A stretch of 50,492 nucleotides of DNA from Cyanobium sp. ATX 6F1 (GTDB taxonomy: Bacteria > Cyanobacteriota > Cyanobacteriia > PCC-6307 > Cyanobiaceae). Positions 24,127-32,815 of the stretch are shown piece after piece. Each line of letters begins with the position of its first letter. The stretch's first letter is position 1. Location of the stretch: positions 1 through 50,492 of the forward strand of contig NZ_JAGQCS010000014.1 in assembly GCF_024346315.1 (NCBI RefSeq), in the 5' to 3' direction. The notes below the pieces were generated by a model that was not told where the DNA came from, searched no databases, and saw only the letters and a list, made by a program, of their open reading frames with translations. The position numbers and the translations under genes are program-made.

Positions 24127-24208
24127 CGGCGGGGGGAGGGGCGAAAGGATCTCGATGGTGGCGGGGATCGTGGTGAACAGCGTTGCTGGGCCGTCACCAG
24201 CACGGAGA

Positions 24209-25012
24209 TCAACGGCGCCCGTTGACGATCACCGGATTGCCGCCCCCAGCCGCCCCCGGCAGGGCGGGCACCACCGAGGTCTGGCCATCCCACTTATCGA
24301 GGAACAGTTTGTAGAGCACCTGGTCATCGAGGCTGGAGTTGAGGGTCTGGTAGCGCTTGGCCTCCTGTTCGGCGATCAGCACCTCGGTCTGGGCCCGCAG
24401 CAGCTGTTGCTCGGCGATCTGCTTCTGCTCGATCGCGGCGCGGTACTCCTCGGCGATCTGCAGGCCGGTCAGATCCAGACCCTGGACGGTCACGTAGTCG
24501 AACTTGCGCAGCTCATCGGCGACCTTCTCCTGCACCAGTTCGGAGATGGAGTTCCACTCCGTGGCGATCGTCACCAGTTCGTACTGGGAGAACACGGACT
24601 TGAGCGCTTTGAGCAGCGAGGGCTGAATCACCCGCGGATAGATCTGCTGGTCGTCCGTGGCGATCGTTTCGTAGACGCGGCCCGCCTCGTCGGGCTTCAT
24701 GGCGTACTTCACCGTGGCGGTGGCCTGGATCACCTGCAGATCCTTGGTGAGGGTGGAGAACTGCTCCGGCTTCACCTGGGTGCGCACATCGAACAGCGAG
24801 GTGTTCTGGGCCAGGGGGATCTTGAAGTTGGCCCCCGGCTGCCTGGGCACTCCGGTGACCTTGCCGAGGGTGGTGACCACCGCGACGGTGCCCGCCGGAA
24901 CGATGAACACCGTCTGGGTCAGCAGCAGCAGGACGACCAGAATCGCCGCAACGGTCAGCTGCCAGAGGCCACCGAAGCCGTTGTCTGCGCCGGAGCGCAT
25001 CGGAGATTGCAT
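24209..25012 (-). CDS. SPFH/prohibitin-family membrane protein
   Basis: About 267 aa. One N-terminal transmembrane helix (LTVAAILVVLLLLTQTVFIV) anchors an SPFH domain (VPAGTVAVVTTLGKVTGVPR, then RVIQPSLLKALKSVFSQYEL), followed by a long coiled coil (EEYRAAIEQKQIAEQQLLRA). Prohibitin-like proteins form ring-shaped membrane assemblies linked to membrane protein quality control. ATG at 25012 is chosen; the longer frame to 25135 adds only low-complexity residues. Monocistronic. Confidence 0.92.
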   Translation of the reverse strand: MQSPMRSGADNGFGGLWQLTVAAILVVLLLLTQTVFIVPAGTVAVVTTLGKVTGVPRQPGANFKIPLAQNTSLFDVRTQVKPEQFSTLTKDLQVIQATATVKYAMKPDEAGRVYETIATDDQQIYPRVIQPSLLKALKSVFSQYELVTIATEWNSISELVQEKVADELRKFDYVTVQGLDLTGLQIAEEYRAAIEQKQIAEQQLLRAQTEVLIAEQEAKRYQTLNSSLDDQVLYKLFLDKWDGQTSVVPALPGAAGGGNPVIVNGRR

Positions 25013-25202
25013 GGGCGGCCTGAATCCTTGGGGGTGCGACGACCCTAGGGGGATGGGCCCGCCGGCGAGCCTCTGGCCGGGGCTTGCTCGCTGCCGCTGG
25101 GGGGATGCGTTCACCTCTGTGACAGGTGCCCTCAAGGCCTCAGGTGCTGTTGGCGTGAGGCATGACGTTCCCTAGCGTTGCTTTCTCTGGTGCAAGGGCA
25201 CG

Positions 25203-25850
25203 GTGCAGGAGAACCATCTCGTCAAGGACTGCCTGCGCCGCCAGAACGGTGCGCTGCTGTTCATGGCACCGGAGTGGAGCGAGGCCCAGCGAGCGGTGCC
25301 CTGCCAGATCGTGGATGTCTTTGCGCTGCAGGTGGTGACGGGTTTCACCCGTGATCCGCAAGGGACGTTGCTGCTGGAGGCCCATCCCTCCGTGGCGGCG
25401 GGCCGCAGCTGGTCGCTGTCCAAGGCCGCTCAGCTGGCGCGGCTTGACGCCAGACCCGAGCGGTGGGTGGTGCTGCAGCGGAACAACAGAGCCTGGGGGC
25501 TGTTCTGGGCAGGTGGCGGACTGCATCGCTGCCGCCAGGAACTGCTGGCCAGCTCGGAATCGCCAGCACTCAGCTCAGCGATCGTTCCGGTCACTCCGGA
25601 GGCCGTGCTGCGGCTGGTCCTCAATCTCGATGTCGACGACACCGCCCCCGCCGCGACGGCTCTTCTGACCCATGCCCCGCTTGCCGTCGTGGGTGGTTCC
25701 GGAGTCCTGAAGGCCGTGCTGTGGACCTCCCTGGCCTGGCTGGCCGTGCTGGCTCTGACCGCGGCCGGCTTCCTGGGAGTACTGCGCGAGCAGGACCGCA
25801 AGCTGGAGCTGCTGCTGGAGCGGCTGCCCGCACCGGCTGCGCATCGCTGA
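25203..25850 (+). CDS. Hypothetical protein with C-terminal membrane anchor, 215 aa
   Basis: Not recognised. GTG start at 25203. Residues 1 to about 165 form a soluble mixed alpha/beta part (LLFMAPEWSEAQRAVPCQIV, ERWVVLQRNNRAWGLFWAGG) and one helix (LWTSLAWLAVLALTAAGFLG, about residues 177-196) precedes a short charged tail (LREQDRKLELLLERLP). It looks like a tail-anchored protein with its bulk in the cytoplasm. Confidence 0.65.
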   Translation: MQENHLVKDCLRRQNGALLFMAPEWSEAQRAVPCQIVDVFALQVVTGFTRDPQGTLLLEAHPSVAAGRSWSLSKAAQLARLDARPERWVVLQRNNRAWGLFWAGGGLHRCRQELLASSESPALSSAIVPVTPEAVLRLVLNLDVDDTAPAATALLTHAPLAVVGGSGVLKAVLWTSLAWLAVLALTAAGFLGVLREQDRKLELLLERLPAPAAHR

Positions 25851-26000
25851 TCTGACCTGCTGAGCTGAATGGCGGAGCTGCCCCGCACGCAGGACCCCAA
25901 AGGCAAGCCGGTGGACGCCGGCCAGTGCCATGGCTGGTTCGCCGAGCGCCTGCGAGCCCCAGGATTGATGGGGTGGGGCCCAGGAGTGAGGTTTGCCGTA

Positions 26001-26029
26001 CTGACACAACGGCCCAACGGATCTATACA
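26001..26029 (+). promoter_or_regulatory. Sigma70-type promoter of a candidate small RNA
   Basis: CTGACA (26001-26006), a 17-base spacer and TATACA (26024-26029) make a near-consensus vegetative promoter in an otherwise GC-rich gap. The predicted start is about 26036. No plausible reading frame follows before a strong terminator at 26084-26110, so the product should be a short RNA. Confidence 0.7.
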
Positions 26030-26035
26030 TGAATC

Positions 26036-26110
26036 AGAGGCCTCGACCAGGGCGGTTCCAACCAGTTCCCTGCAACCGGCCCGAGGGCGCCCGACACGGG
26101 GCGCCCTTTT
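26036..26110 (+). ncRNA. Candidate small RNA, about 75 nt
   Basis: Bounded by a sigma70-like promoter and an intrinsic terminator. The 5' part can fold CAGGG..GGTT-CC-AACC..CCCTG (about 26048-26072) into a hairpin, leaving an unpaired stretch GCAACCGGCCCG before the terminator stem. It does not match the small RNAs I can recall (tmRNA, SRP RNA, 6S, Yfr1). It could be a trans-acting regulator, or a prematurely terminated leader of the DUF427 gene that starts about 190 bases downstream. Confidence 0.55.
26084..26110 (+). terminator. Intrinsic terminator AGGGCGCCC-loop-GGGCGCCCT-TTT
   Basis: Nine-base-pair perfect stem (26084-26092 with 26099-26107), six-base loop and a T-run 26107-26110. It ends the candidate small RNA. 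Confidence 0.85.
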
Positions 26111-26297
26111 CATTGGCTCCAGGAACCCCACCGTCACCTGCCCATGGGCAGCGCCAGCGCCAGCAGCAGCGCCAGCAGCCACCAAGGGATCAGAGCCGTG
26201 ACACCATCGCGGACCAGGGCCCGATCGAGAGGCGGCGATCACCGATCGGAGGGAGGTGGAGCCATGGTGGAGCCATGGCCATCAAGGGAGCGTTCGA

Positions 26298-26777
26298 ATG
26301 GATTCACCAGCCGCGGAGAAAGCCTCCGACTATCCCCGGCCCCCGGCCCTGCGGGTCTGCCACTCCCATGTGCTGGTGCGGGCCCTCGGTGAGCTGCTCT
26401 GCGACACCCGGCAGTCGTTGCAGGTGCTTGAGACCTTCCATCCACCCACCTACTACCTACCACCGGAGTCGATCGCGCTGCAATGGCTTGAGCCGGTGCC
26501 CGGCCGCAGCTTCTGTGAGTGGAAGGGTGTGGCCCATTACTTCGATCTGGTGGTGGGGACGCGGCGGATCGAGCGGGCCCTCTGGCACTACCCCGAGCCG
26601 AGCGCGGCCTTCGCGGCCCTGGCGGGCTGGTTTGCCCTCTATCCAGCCCAGATGGACGGTTGCTGGGTGGATGGGGAACGGGTGCGCCCCCAACAAGGGG
26701 GCTTTTATGGCGGCTGGATCACCAGTGCCGTCAGCGGCCCGTTCAAGGGAGATCCCCTCCACCCGGAGCTGATCTGA
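26298..26777 (+). CDS. DUF427-domain protein
   Basis: About 159 aa from ATG 26298. It matches DUF427: RVCHSHVLVRALGELLCDTR, then TFHPPTYYLPPESIALQWLE with the conserved PP-x-YY-x-PPE motif, and CEWKGVAHYFDLVVG with the conserved Cys and Lys. The C-terminal part (GFYGGWITSAVSGPFKG) is also typical of cyanobacterial members. Biochemical function not established. Preceded by the candidate small RNA, whose terminator might attenuate it. Confidence 0.9.
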   Translation: MDSPAAEKASDYPRPPALRVCHSHVLVRALGELLCDTRQSLQVLETFHPPTYYLPPESIALQWLEPVPGRSFCEWKGVAHYFDLVVGTRRIERALWHYPEPSAAFAALAGWFALYPAQMDGCWVDGERVRPQQGGFYGGWITSAVSGPFKGDPLHPELI

Positions 26778-26934
26778 GGCCACCCTTCCCCGATGGGCAG
26801 CCGCCAGCCCAGGAGCCCTGAACTGGTGCATCAACGGGGCAACCCCTGGCCCTGTGCAGGGTTGATCCCGCCCTGGGAAGGCCAAGATGTTTTGAGCGCA
26901 GATAGGATCGATTCAAGCCACTGTTGCCGCTCAC

Positions 26935-27114
26935 TTGAACAAATTTGCTGGCCCCCTGCGCAGGGCTTTGATCTATGGCCTGATCAGCTATTTAGGGCTT
27001 GTTCTGATCAACAACTCAGAGCTGGATCTCCCCAATATGTGGATAGCTTATCTGCCGATGTTCATCGGCGTCTATGTGATCACGCAATGGCTGGATCGGA
27101 GGTTCGGGGGCTGA
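26935..27114 (+). CDS. Small membrane protein, 59 aa (TTG start)
   Basis: TTG at 26935 opens a 59-residue frame with two hydrophobic helices: ALIYGLISYLGLVLINN and WIAYLPMFIGVYVITQWLD, a basic N terminus (NKFAGPLRR) and a basic C terminus (DRRFGG), giving an N-in/C-in hairpin. Codon and residue use is clearly protein-like and AT-richer than the flanks. An in-frame TGA at 26893 excludes a longer ATG form. Family unknown. Confidence 0.6.
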   Translation: MNKFAGPLRRALIYGLISYLGLVLINNSELDLPNMWIAYLPMFIGVYVITQWLDRRFGG

Positions 27115-27304
27115 GAGCCTCGGCTGTGGACGCGTCTTGATCCATCGAGGACCAGGCGCTGCATGGTCAAACTCCGCCCCGTGGCGCCGCCCCCGCCGAT
27201 CACGGACCGGCCGTGGGGTGCTCGAAGCTGATGGGCTGGGTTGGTCGACCATCACCCAAGGGGATCTGATCCGCCTGGCGGAGCAGGAGCAACAGGCCTT
27301 GCTC

Positions 27305-28114
27305 CTAACGCTGGGGGAACAGGAACTGGATCTGGGCCCGGATCGTCACGTCGCCGAAGAGATCGGGCTTCAGCACGTTGGCGTAGGCCTGCAGGGAGGC
27401 ATTGATCGGCTGGCCACCCAGGCGGAACAGCCGACCCACGCCGCCCCCCACCGGCACGATCCACTACTCGCCACTGGGCGCCTGCCAGTTGGCGGTGATG
27501 ACCGGCGAGGTCACCAGATACCAGCCGTTGGGCAGGTTGTAGTTGATGAACGGCTGCAGCAGAAAGGCGCTCACCGGGACGCGGTCGCTGGCGCCCGCGA
27601 ACGACCAGACGTTGTTCAGGCTGCTGTCGCTGGCCGTGGGCAACACCAGGGTGGGGCCGAATCCGAAGGTCCAGGGCCCCCTGCCCTTGGGCACGAAGAA
27701 GAAGCTGGGGTTGAGATCACCGATGCCGCTTTGGGTGCCCGATGCGGTGGGTTGGCTCAGCAGCGGCAGGATCGTGCGGGTCACCAGGGTGAGGTCCTTG
27801 CTGAGCGCGAAGGGCACCACCGGCTGAATGTTGAGCACATTCAGGCTGTCCGCACCGTTCGGCCCGAGGCCCGGGGTGAGGTTGTACTGAAAGGGAAGGC
27901 TGACCAGGTTGGCGATCGGGTTCTGGGCCGCCGCCGCCAGGCCCTCGCTCTGGGCTGTGGTTTCGGCTGCGCTCGGCGCTTGGCTGGGTGCTTCGGTGGG
28001 GGTTGCTGTCGTCGCAGCGGTGGGCGGATCGGCCTGGGGCGGTTCTGCTGCGGCCGGGAGCATCGGAGCTGGCAGCAGCGTCGCGATGGCCAGAGCGAGC
28101 AGAAGGCGGACCAT
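27305..28114 (-). pseudogene. Porin-like (transporter/MetA-type) outer-membrane protein with in-frame TAG
   Basis: From ATG 28114: signal peptide (LLLALAIATLLPAPMLPAAA), a Pro/Thr/Ala linker, then beta-barrel-like strands (NLVSLPFQYNLTPGLGPNGA, WTFGFGPTLVLPTASDSSLN). At 27464-27466 a TAG interrupts the frame after APSGE, but the same frame continues WIVPVGGGVGRLFRLGGQPI and ends naturally IQFLFPQR at TAG 27305, exactly the family's C-terminal end. A single CAG to TAG change explains it. Either a recent pseudogene, a suppressed stop or a sequencing error. Confidence 0.8.
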
Positions 28115-28307
28115 GCACCAGGGAGGGCAACGTCGGAGGCGGGATCCTAGGCCTGTCGTTCCAGACGATCTTGGAGGCCTGGCCGCTCAGCGCCCCCAGC
28201 CACCCAACAACCCCGATGGGACTGGGAACAACGACAGCAGGGAGCACGATCGCGAGAGCCGTCGTCGTGACCATAGGTTGAAGCCCGATCCGATGGCGAG
28301 GGCCTGG

Positions 28308-28724
28308 CTACGGCACCACCACGCGGGGCGACAGGTTGAGCTGGCGGATGCGCCGGGCAAAACCACGATCATCAAACGAGGCGATCGTCTCGCAGTGGCG
28401 GCAACTGGCGTGATGCAGGGCGTCGGCGAAATCAAGACCGGAGCGCAGGCCGGCCACCGCCTGCTCCTGGTCCGGGCGGTCTTCGATCTCAAGGCAGGGG
28501 TGGCTGAGCAGCTGATCCAACACCTGCAGCACCTGCTCCACCGGGAAGCCGTAGTAGCCCCGCAGCACCCACTCAAGTTCCAGGGTCACGGTCTTGGGCA
28601 GAAACAGATCCTGGCCGGATTCGATCAACTGGCGAGACGCCTGACGCTGGGCTTCGGTGGCGGCATCGCCCCTGGCTTCCTCCACGAAGTAGCGGGCCAG
28701 CACATTGGTGTCCAGCCCGATCAT
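28308..28724 (-). CDS. PIN-domain ribonuclease toxin (VapC-type)
   Basis: 138 aa. Acidic residues of the PIN active site appear in order: Asp in GLDTNVLARYF, Glu in VTLELEWVLRG, Asp in GLDFADALHH and Asp in ASFDDRGF. Presumably a Mg-dependent endoribonuclease held inactive by the AbrB-type partner. Its ATG overlaps the antitoxin stop (ATGA). It is a close paralogue of the PIN protein at 47153-47575 (shared LELEWVLRG-x-Y and GLDF-x-DALHH). Confidence 0.9.
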   Translation of the reverse strand: MIGLDTNVLARYFVEEARGDAATEAQRQASRQLIESGQDLFLPKTVTLELEWVLRGYYGFPVEQVLQVLDQLLSHPCLEIEDRPDQEQAVAGLRSGLDFADALHHASCRHCETIASFDDRGFARRIRQLNLSPRVVVP

Positions 28725-28963
28725 GGCCGCAGCAGGCTGGCGGCATCGAAGTCGACCGGAACGGGCGAGCGCTGGCTTTTGAGCAGTCCGAAGCCGCTGG
28801 CGGGCAGGGGCTGCTGCGGCCGCCAGGGCCGCAGTTCGATGTGGTCGCCCACCAGCTGGAAGCTGACGCAACTGCCCCGGGCCAGACCGAGTTGCTGGCG
28901 CAGGGCACTGGGGATGGTGACCTGCCCCTTGCTGGTCATCGAGCTGGTGCTGGAGGGATCCAC
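28721..28963 (-). CDS. AbrB/SpoVT-type antitoxin
   Basis: 80 aa from GTG 28963 (ATG at 28939 possible). The swapped-hairpin AbrB DNA-binding fold is TSKGQVTIPSALRQQLGLARG at about residues 10-30. The C-terminal tail with FGLLKSQRSPVPVDFDAASL should wrap the PIN toxin. It is the first gene of the two-gene module, with a palindromic promoter-operator 20 bases upstream. Confidence 0.9.
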   Translation of the reverse strand: MDPSSTSSMTSKGQVTIPSALRQQLGLARGSCVSFQLVGDHIELRPWRPQQPLPASGFGLLKSQRSPVPVDFDAASLLRP

Positions 28964-28982
28964 GACCGAACGCCAAGGAGTA

Positions 28983-29000
28983 TTACCAAGTAAGAATAGC
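28983..29000 (-). promoter_or_regulatory. Promoter-operator of the AbrB/PIN module, GCTATTCTTACTTGGTAA
   Basis: On the minus strand the TATTCT is a -10-like hexamer and is directly followed by the palindrome TTAC-TTG-GTAA. The same arrangement occurs upstream of the second AbrB/PIN module at 47871-47889 (GCTATGCTTACTCAGGTAA). The palindrome over the -10 box fits autorepression by the antitoxin. Confidence 0.65.
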
Positions 29001-29223
29001 GGGCCTGCTTACGGCCAACGGCCGCTGGCCTTGGCGATGGCGCCGCTGCAGCTCTCATAGCAAGCCGTTCCCCACAGACGACGACCCAGAGAACAAGCGG
29101 CTGTGGTTGCTTGCCCTGATTGGTGATCTTGTTGAGCGGCCATACACCACCAATGAAGCGGTGCTGGAAAGGGGCTGTGAGCTCGGCGAGGTTGTCGTGG
29201 CTGATCGGGAGCGTGCTCACGAC

Positions 29224-29490
29224 AAAGCCCGGTGACGAGGCCACTGGGCTCTGAAGCAGTTGGGTTGGTGGGGGCGGAGCTGCTGACGCTGGCACCTGAG
29301 GCGAGGCCGTTAACGGTGCAGTGGACGGCGACAACGTCACACGCCGGGGAAGTCAGTGATCCGTCGAGAGTGTTGGAGCAGGGACCGGATCGTCAGCGCG
29401 CTCCTGGCTGATGCTCAGGTGGGGTGTCTTCCATGCTTTGGAGCCTCCCGGTTGTCGATGCACTCACCATCGTCCGGCCCTCTGGCAGGA
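29224..29490 (-). repeat. Diverged intergenic element, copy A
   Basis: Shares four blocks in the same order with 45084-45480: a terminator-like hairpin (29224-29251), a GTTGGG..GGGGGCGGAG block (29259-29279), a 35-base block (29372-29406, GTTGGAGCAGGG then CGTCAGCGCGCTCCTG), and an upstream ATGGTGA region (near 29468). On the minus strand it begins 12 bases after the DUF4236 gene, contains a short peptide frame and ends in the hairpin followed by TTTGT. The rest of 28964-29501 shows no other gene. Confidence 0.7.
29393..29434 (-). CDS. Candidate 13-residue peptide MEDTPPEHQPGAR (copy A)
   Basis: ATG at 29434, stop TGA at 29393, preceded by GGGAGG nine bases upstream, a good Shine-Dalgarno. 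A longer in-frame start gives 25 residues (MVSASTTGRLQS before it). The peptide aligns without gaps to MDDTPPNQMSGAR of copy B; several base differences fall at third codon positions, consistent with selection on the peptide. Function unknown. Confidence 0.45.
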   Translation of the reverse strand: MEDTPPEHQPGAR

Positions 29491-29501
29491 GCCATAGGGG
29501 T

Positions 29502-30032
29502 TTATGCCTGACTCGGCCAGCCCCGGATCCTGGCCTGCCGGTGCGCCTCCTGAACCGCCTCGACGCAGCGCTTGGCCCTGCGCTTCAAGTCGTCCTGGCC
29601 CTGGGCCCGCAGCAGGTAGGCCTCCATCGCCTCGGCGGTTTCGATCACCGTCAGCAGCCCGCTGGTGCGCTCACCGATGGAGGAATCGTTCAACAAACGG
29701 CTCACCAGGTTCAGCTCCCAGAGCTTCGCTCCCATGCCGCCGGGCTGGAACAGCTGCTGGTGCAGCACATTCAGGCAGCTCGCCTTGAGTGCATCCAGCT
29801 GGCCGGGCCTGAGGCGACGGCTGTTGGGCAGGTCTTCTGCGGGGCCAGCCTCGACACTCCAGCTCAGCCCGGTGCCGGGCAACCCCACCGTGGTGCGGGC
29901 GCCGCCGGAGCGCGCTACGGGAATGTTGAAGGAGGCCCCAGGACCACCGAGCGAGATCGAGCTGAGGCCTGTTTTGGCGAAGTTGAAGCGCAACGGGCCC
30001 AGACGGGCGCTGCGGCGGTAGCGGAAGGGCAT
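29502..30032 (-). CDS. DUF4236-domain protein
   Basis: 176 aa. The N terminus FRYRRSARLGPLRFNFAKTG, then SISLGGPGASFNIP and TTVGLPGTGLSWS, is the DUF4236 signature (a short beta-rich module of unknown function). The remaining 110 residues form a helical C-terminal region (SRRLRPGQLDALKASCLNVL, AEAMEAYLLRAQGQDDLKRR). Copy A of the intergenic element follows its stop. Confidence 0.88.
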   Translation of the reverse strand: MPFRYRRSARLGPLRFNFAKTGLSSISLGGPGASFNIPVARSGGARTTVGLPGTGLSWSVEAGPAEDLPNSRRLRPGQLDALKASCLNVLHQQLFQPGGMGAKLWELNLVSRLLNDSSIGERTSGLLTVIETAEAMEAYLLRAQGQDDLKRRAKRCVEAVQEAHRQARIRGWPSQA

Positions 30033-30155
30033 GGGAGCGCACCGACTCAGGGGCCAGGGTGTAGGCCGATCTTGCCGCCCCCTGCCTGGGGTCAGGTGAG
30101 GGCCTTGCGCGCCACCAGCCCGGCCCTCAGCCCATGGGCTCCAGCTGGACCAGCC

Positions 30156-31070
30156 CTAGAGCCTCAGCTGCCGAGCCGTCTCTGCCGCGGCGCGGAACAC
30201 CAGGGAATGGCGCTCGACCAGAGGCTCCAAGGCGTCGTAGCCGCCGCCGATCACCGTGGCCACAGGGATGCGCCGCCTGAGGCAAAGCTCCAGCACCATC
30301 CGGTCGCGCAGCAGCAGACCGGTGTCGCTGAGGGAAAGCCGGCCCAGGCGGTCGTCGCGGTGGGGATCGACGCCGGCGTTGTAGAGCACCAGATCAGGCT
30401 GCACCTGCTCCAGCAGTTCAGGGATCCCTCCCCCTACCGCTGCCAGATAGGCGTCATCGTCCAGCCCATCGGCCAGGGGCAGGTCATGGTCGCTGGTCTG
30501 CTTGTGCAGGGGAAAGTTGCTGGCGGCGTGGGCCGACAACGTGAACACGCGCGGGTCACCGGCAAAGATCGCAGCGGTGCCATCCCCCTGATGCACGTCC
30601 AGGTCAATCACCATCACCTGGCGCACCGCTCCCTCGGCCAGCAGAACCCGTGCGGCCACGGCGACGTCATTGAAAATGCAGAACCCGCTTCCGTAATCCG
30701 GGAAAGCGTGGTGGGTCCCACCAGCCAGATGGCAGGCCAGTCCCTGCTGCAGGGCAAGCCTTGCCGTGAGAAGGGTGCCCCCCACGGCCAGCCAACTACG
30801 CCGCACCAGGGGCCCGGTGGCGGGCAGGCCGATCCGCCGCTGCTCAGCCGGGTTGAGTTGATCGCGGGAGAATGCTTCGTGATACGGCCTGCTGTGAACC
30901 AGCTCGAGCTCCCGGCGGGAGATCGGCATCGGTGCATGGAACTGTTCGGGATGGGCCAGATCGTGCCGGAGCAGATACTCGTTCAACAGCCTGAACTTCG
31001 CCATCGGAAAGCGATGACTGCTCGGCAGTGGCACGGAATAAGCCGGGTGGTACACCAGTGCGGGACGCAT
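30156..31070 (-). CDS. Histone deacetylase-family (class IV-like) deacetylase
   Basis: About 304 aa from ATG 31070 (GTG at 31079 possible). Zn-dependent deacetylase of acetyl-lysine or acetyl-polyamine type. Visible active-site elements: catalytic His pair in LAGGTHHAFPDYGSGFCIFN, Zn ligands Asp and His in MVIDLDVHQGDGTA, second Zn Asp in YNAGVDPHRDD, and the C-terminal GGGYD loop with catalytic Tyr. Bacterial members lack histones as substrate; the natural substrate here is unknown. Confidence 0.93.
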   Translation of the reverse strand: MRPALVYHPAYSVPLPSSHRFPMAKFRLLNEYLLRHDLAHPEQFHAPMPISRRELELVHSRPYHEAFSRDQLNPAEQRRIGLPATGPLVRRSWLAVGGTLLTARLALQQGLACHLAGGTHHAFPDYGSGFCIFNDVAVAARVLLAEGAVRQVMVIDLDVHQGDGTAAIFAGDPRVFTLSAHAASNFPLHKQTSDHDLPLADGLDDDAYLAAVGGGIPELLEQVQPDLVLYNAGVDPHRDDRLGRLSLSDTGLLLRDRMVLELCLRRRIPVATVIGGGYDALEPLVERHSLVFRAAAETARQLRL

Positions 31071-31277
31071 CAGCGGCACGTCTGCATCGATGGCAGGCGC
31101 ACTCGATGAGCGCAGTTTGCTGCCATGCGGACATCACAACCATCACAATAACCAGACATTTTAACAAGCATCGTCCATAGGATTGGTCACTTCGTTTGGG
31201 AGCCTACCGCCGTGGAATTGGTGAGGCTGGAGCCATTGGAATGGATGCTGATCGGGAGCCATCCCATGGGCACGGTG

Positions 31278-32432
31278 CTAGCGCTGGGTCAGTGCCTCAT
31301 GGAGGCCCACACTGAGCACCAGAGCGACCAAGCTGATCAGCACGAACTTTGCAGCAATCGCCAGAGAGAGCGGCACCACAATGAAGGCGACCATCACAAC
31401 CAGAGGTTGGTGAAATAGATAGATGGAAAAGGCCACTCGATTGCCATAGAGCAGGATGGGGTGGCTGCTCGTGCGATAGGGCCGTGCCAGAGAATGCAGG
31501 GCCAGGACCCAGCACCAGCTGTTGAAACCTCGAAAGGCCTGATAGATCATGTAAGGCGCCGAGTAGGCACGCTCCGGCGCCCGCTGGGTGATTTCAAGGG
31601 CCAGCAGGAGCGCCATTCCCAGCCCGGCCGTGGCACAGAGGAGCCACCTGTGCTGATCCAGCACCGACCACAGCCCGGTGCGACAGCAGAACAGATAGCC
31701 ATAGAGAAAGTATAGAAAATAGAGCAGTAGATTAGCCCAGTCGTCGTAGAGGTTCTGAAAGCCGATCCAGTGGGGGCGTAACAGGGCCTCGACCGCCATC
31801 AATGGCACGGCCAGGAGGATCAAGGATCCCACGCCTTGGGTGATTGGATCCAGCGGAAGCCTGACGCTCACCGCGGTGAGCTCGCTGAGCTTCAGCATGA
31901 GCGGAAGGCAAACGATCGAGATCACGAGCAGATAGGCCAGAAACCAGAGATGGGCCCATTCGAACAGACCGGCCGGTCGGATTCCAGCAAAGAAGTGGGG
32001 GTAGAACTCCAGAAAGTTGCCCTTCTCTCGGCCAGCCTGCAGCTCGTGTGCATACACCTGAGGTGGAACAAGCACCAGAATTCCAATCAGCAGGGGCACC
32101 AGAAGCCGCCGCAGACGTTGGCGAAGGTACTCCCCATGGGTGCGGGTCTGAAGGGAATACCAGCTGGCTGCACCGGCCAGAAAGAAAAACAGTGGCATGT
32201 GCCACTGGTACACGAAATGGATGAACACACCCAGGCCGGCACTGCTTTGTGCATTGACCACATAGAAACGGCCCAGTTCCCCTTCGTAGAACACAGCAGC
32301 TGAGTGAAAAGCGATCAGCAGCAAGACAGCCAACAACCGCAGCCAATCCAGATCATGGGAACGGGGCAAGGGGGGCATGGGCGCCTTAAGAGTTCCCTCC
32401 CGCCGCATGTCGCAGTCAGTGACTTCGCCCAT
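31278..32432 (-). CDS. Acyltransferase-3 family membrane protein (OpgC-like)
   Basis: 384 aa with about ten hydrophobic segments. The acyltransferase-3 motif begins SHDLDWLRLLAVLLLIAFHS (catalytic-type His at the end) and continues YQWHMPLFFFLAGAASWYSL. Members O-acylate extracytoplasmic glycans, lipids or glucans. AT-richer than flanking core genes. Start ATG at 32432; ATG codons near residues 9 and 19 are alternatives. It faces the small-repeat region to its right. Confidence 0.9.
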   Translation of the reverse strand: MGEVTDCDMRREGTLKAPMPPLPRSHDLDWLRLLAVLLLIAFHSAAVFYEGELGRFYVVNAQSSAGLGVFIHFVYQWHMPLFFFLAGAASWYSLQTRTHGEYLRQRLRRLLVPLLIGILVLVPPQVYAHELQAGREKGNFLEFYPHFFAGIRPAGLFEWAHLWFLAYLLVISIVCLPLMLKLSELTAVSVRLPLDPITQGVGSLILLAVPLMAVEALLRPHWIGFQNLYDDWANLLLYFLYFLYGYLFCCRTGLWSVLDQHRWLLCATAGLGMALLLALEITQRAPERAYSAPYMIYQAFRGFNSWCWVLALHSLARPYRTSSHPILLYGNRVAFSIYLFHQPLVVMVAFIVVPLSLAIAAKFVLISLVALVLSVGLHEALTQR

Positions 32433-32815
32433 GATTCAGTTTAAGCCCGATGCATCAAGCTGTGCCGGCAGAGGGGGCCGCAGCCCGGCAGCACGGCGAT
32501 TGGTGCTTATGAACGCATGCAGGAGTTGCGGCGCCAAGGTCATACGTCTATGGATGGGAATACTGGTCGCGAAGTGAACACCTGCGCTGAATGGTCGGAC
32601 ACCAGCGCCTTCTTGCTCTGGCTGACCTCAGATTGAACGTCAGGGTCCAGCTGATTGATGCATCACCACCATGGGCCTCACCGGATCTGGTGCGAGCCAG
32701 CAGCTACCAAAGCAGCAAGGAAGGCGGCAGTCAGCACGCACAGCTGTCGGGAGGGCTGGGATTGCAGGATCTCGCCGAAGGATTGGATCGACAGGTGAAC
32801 TTGGCCGACCAGCAG

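Noticed and set aside
26144-26180. GCGCCAGCGCCAGCAGCAGCGCCAGCAGC short tandem stretch
   Set aside because: A triplet-like simple repeat between the small RNA and DUF427; no frame or structural function seen.
27137-28150. A 337-residue plus-strand frame antisense to the porin-like gene
   Set aside because: It is a Gly/Gln/His/Arg-rich shadow without a recognisable domain, while the minus strand has a signal peptide and family C terminus.
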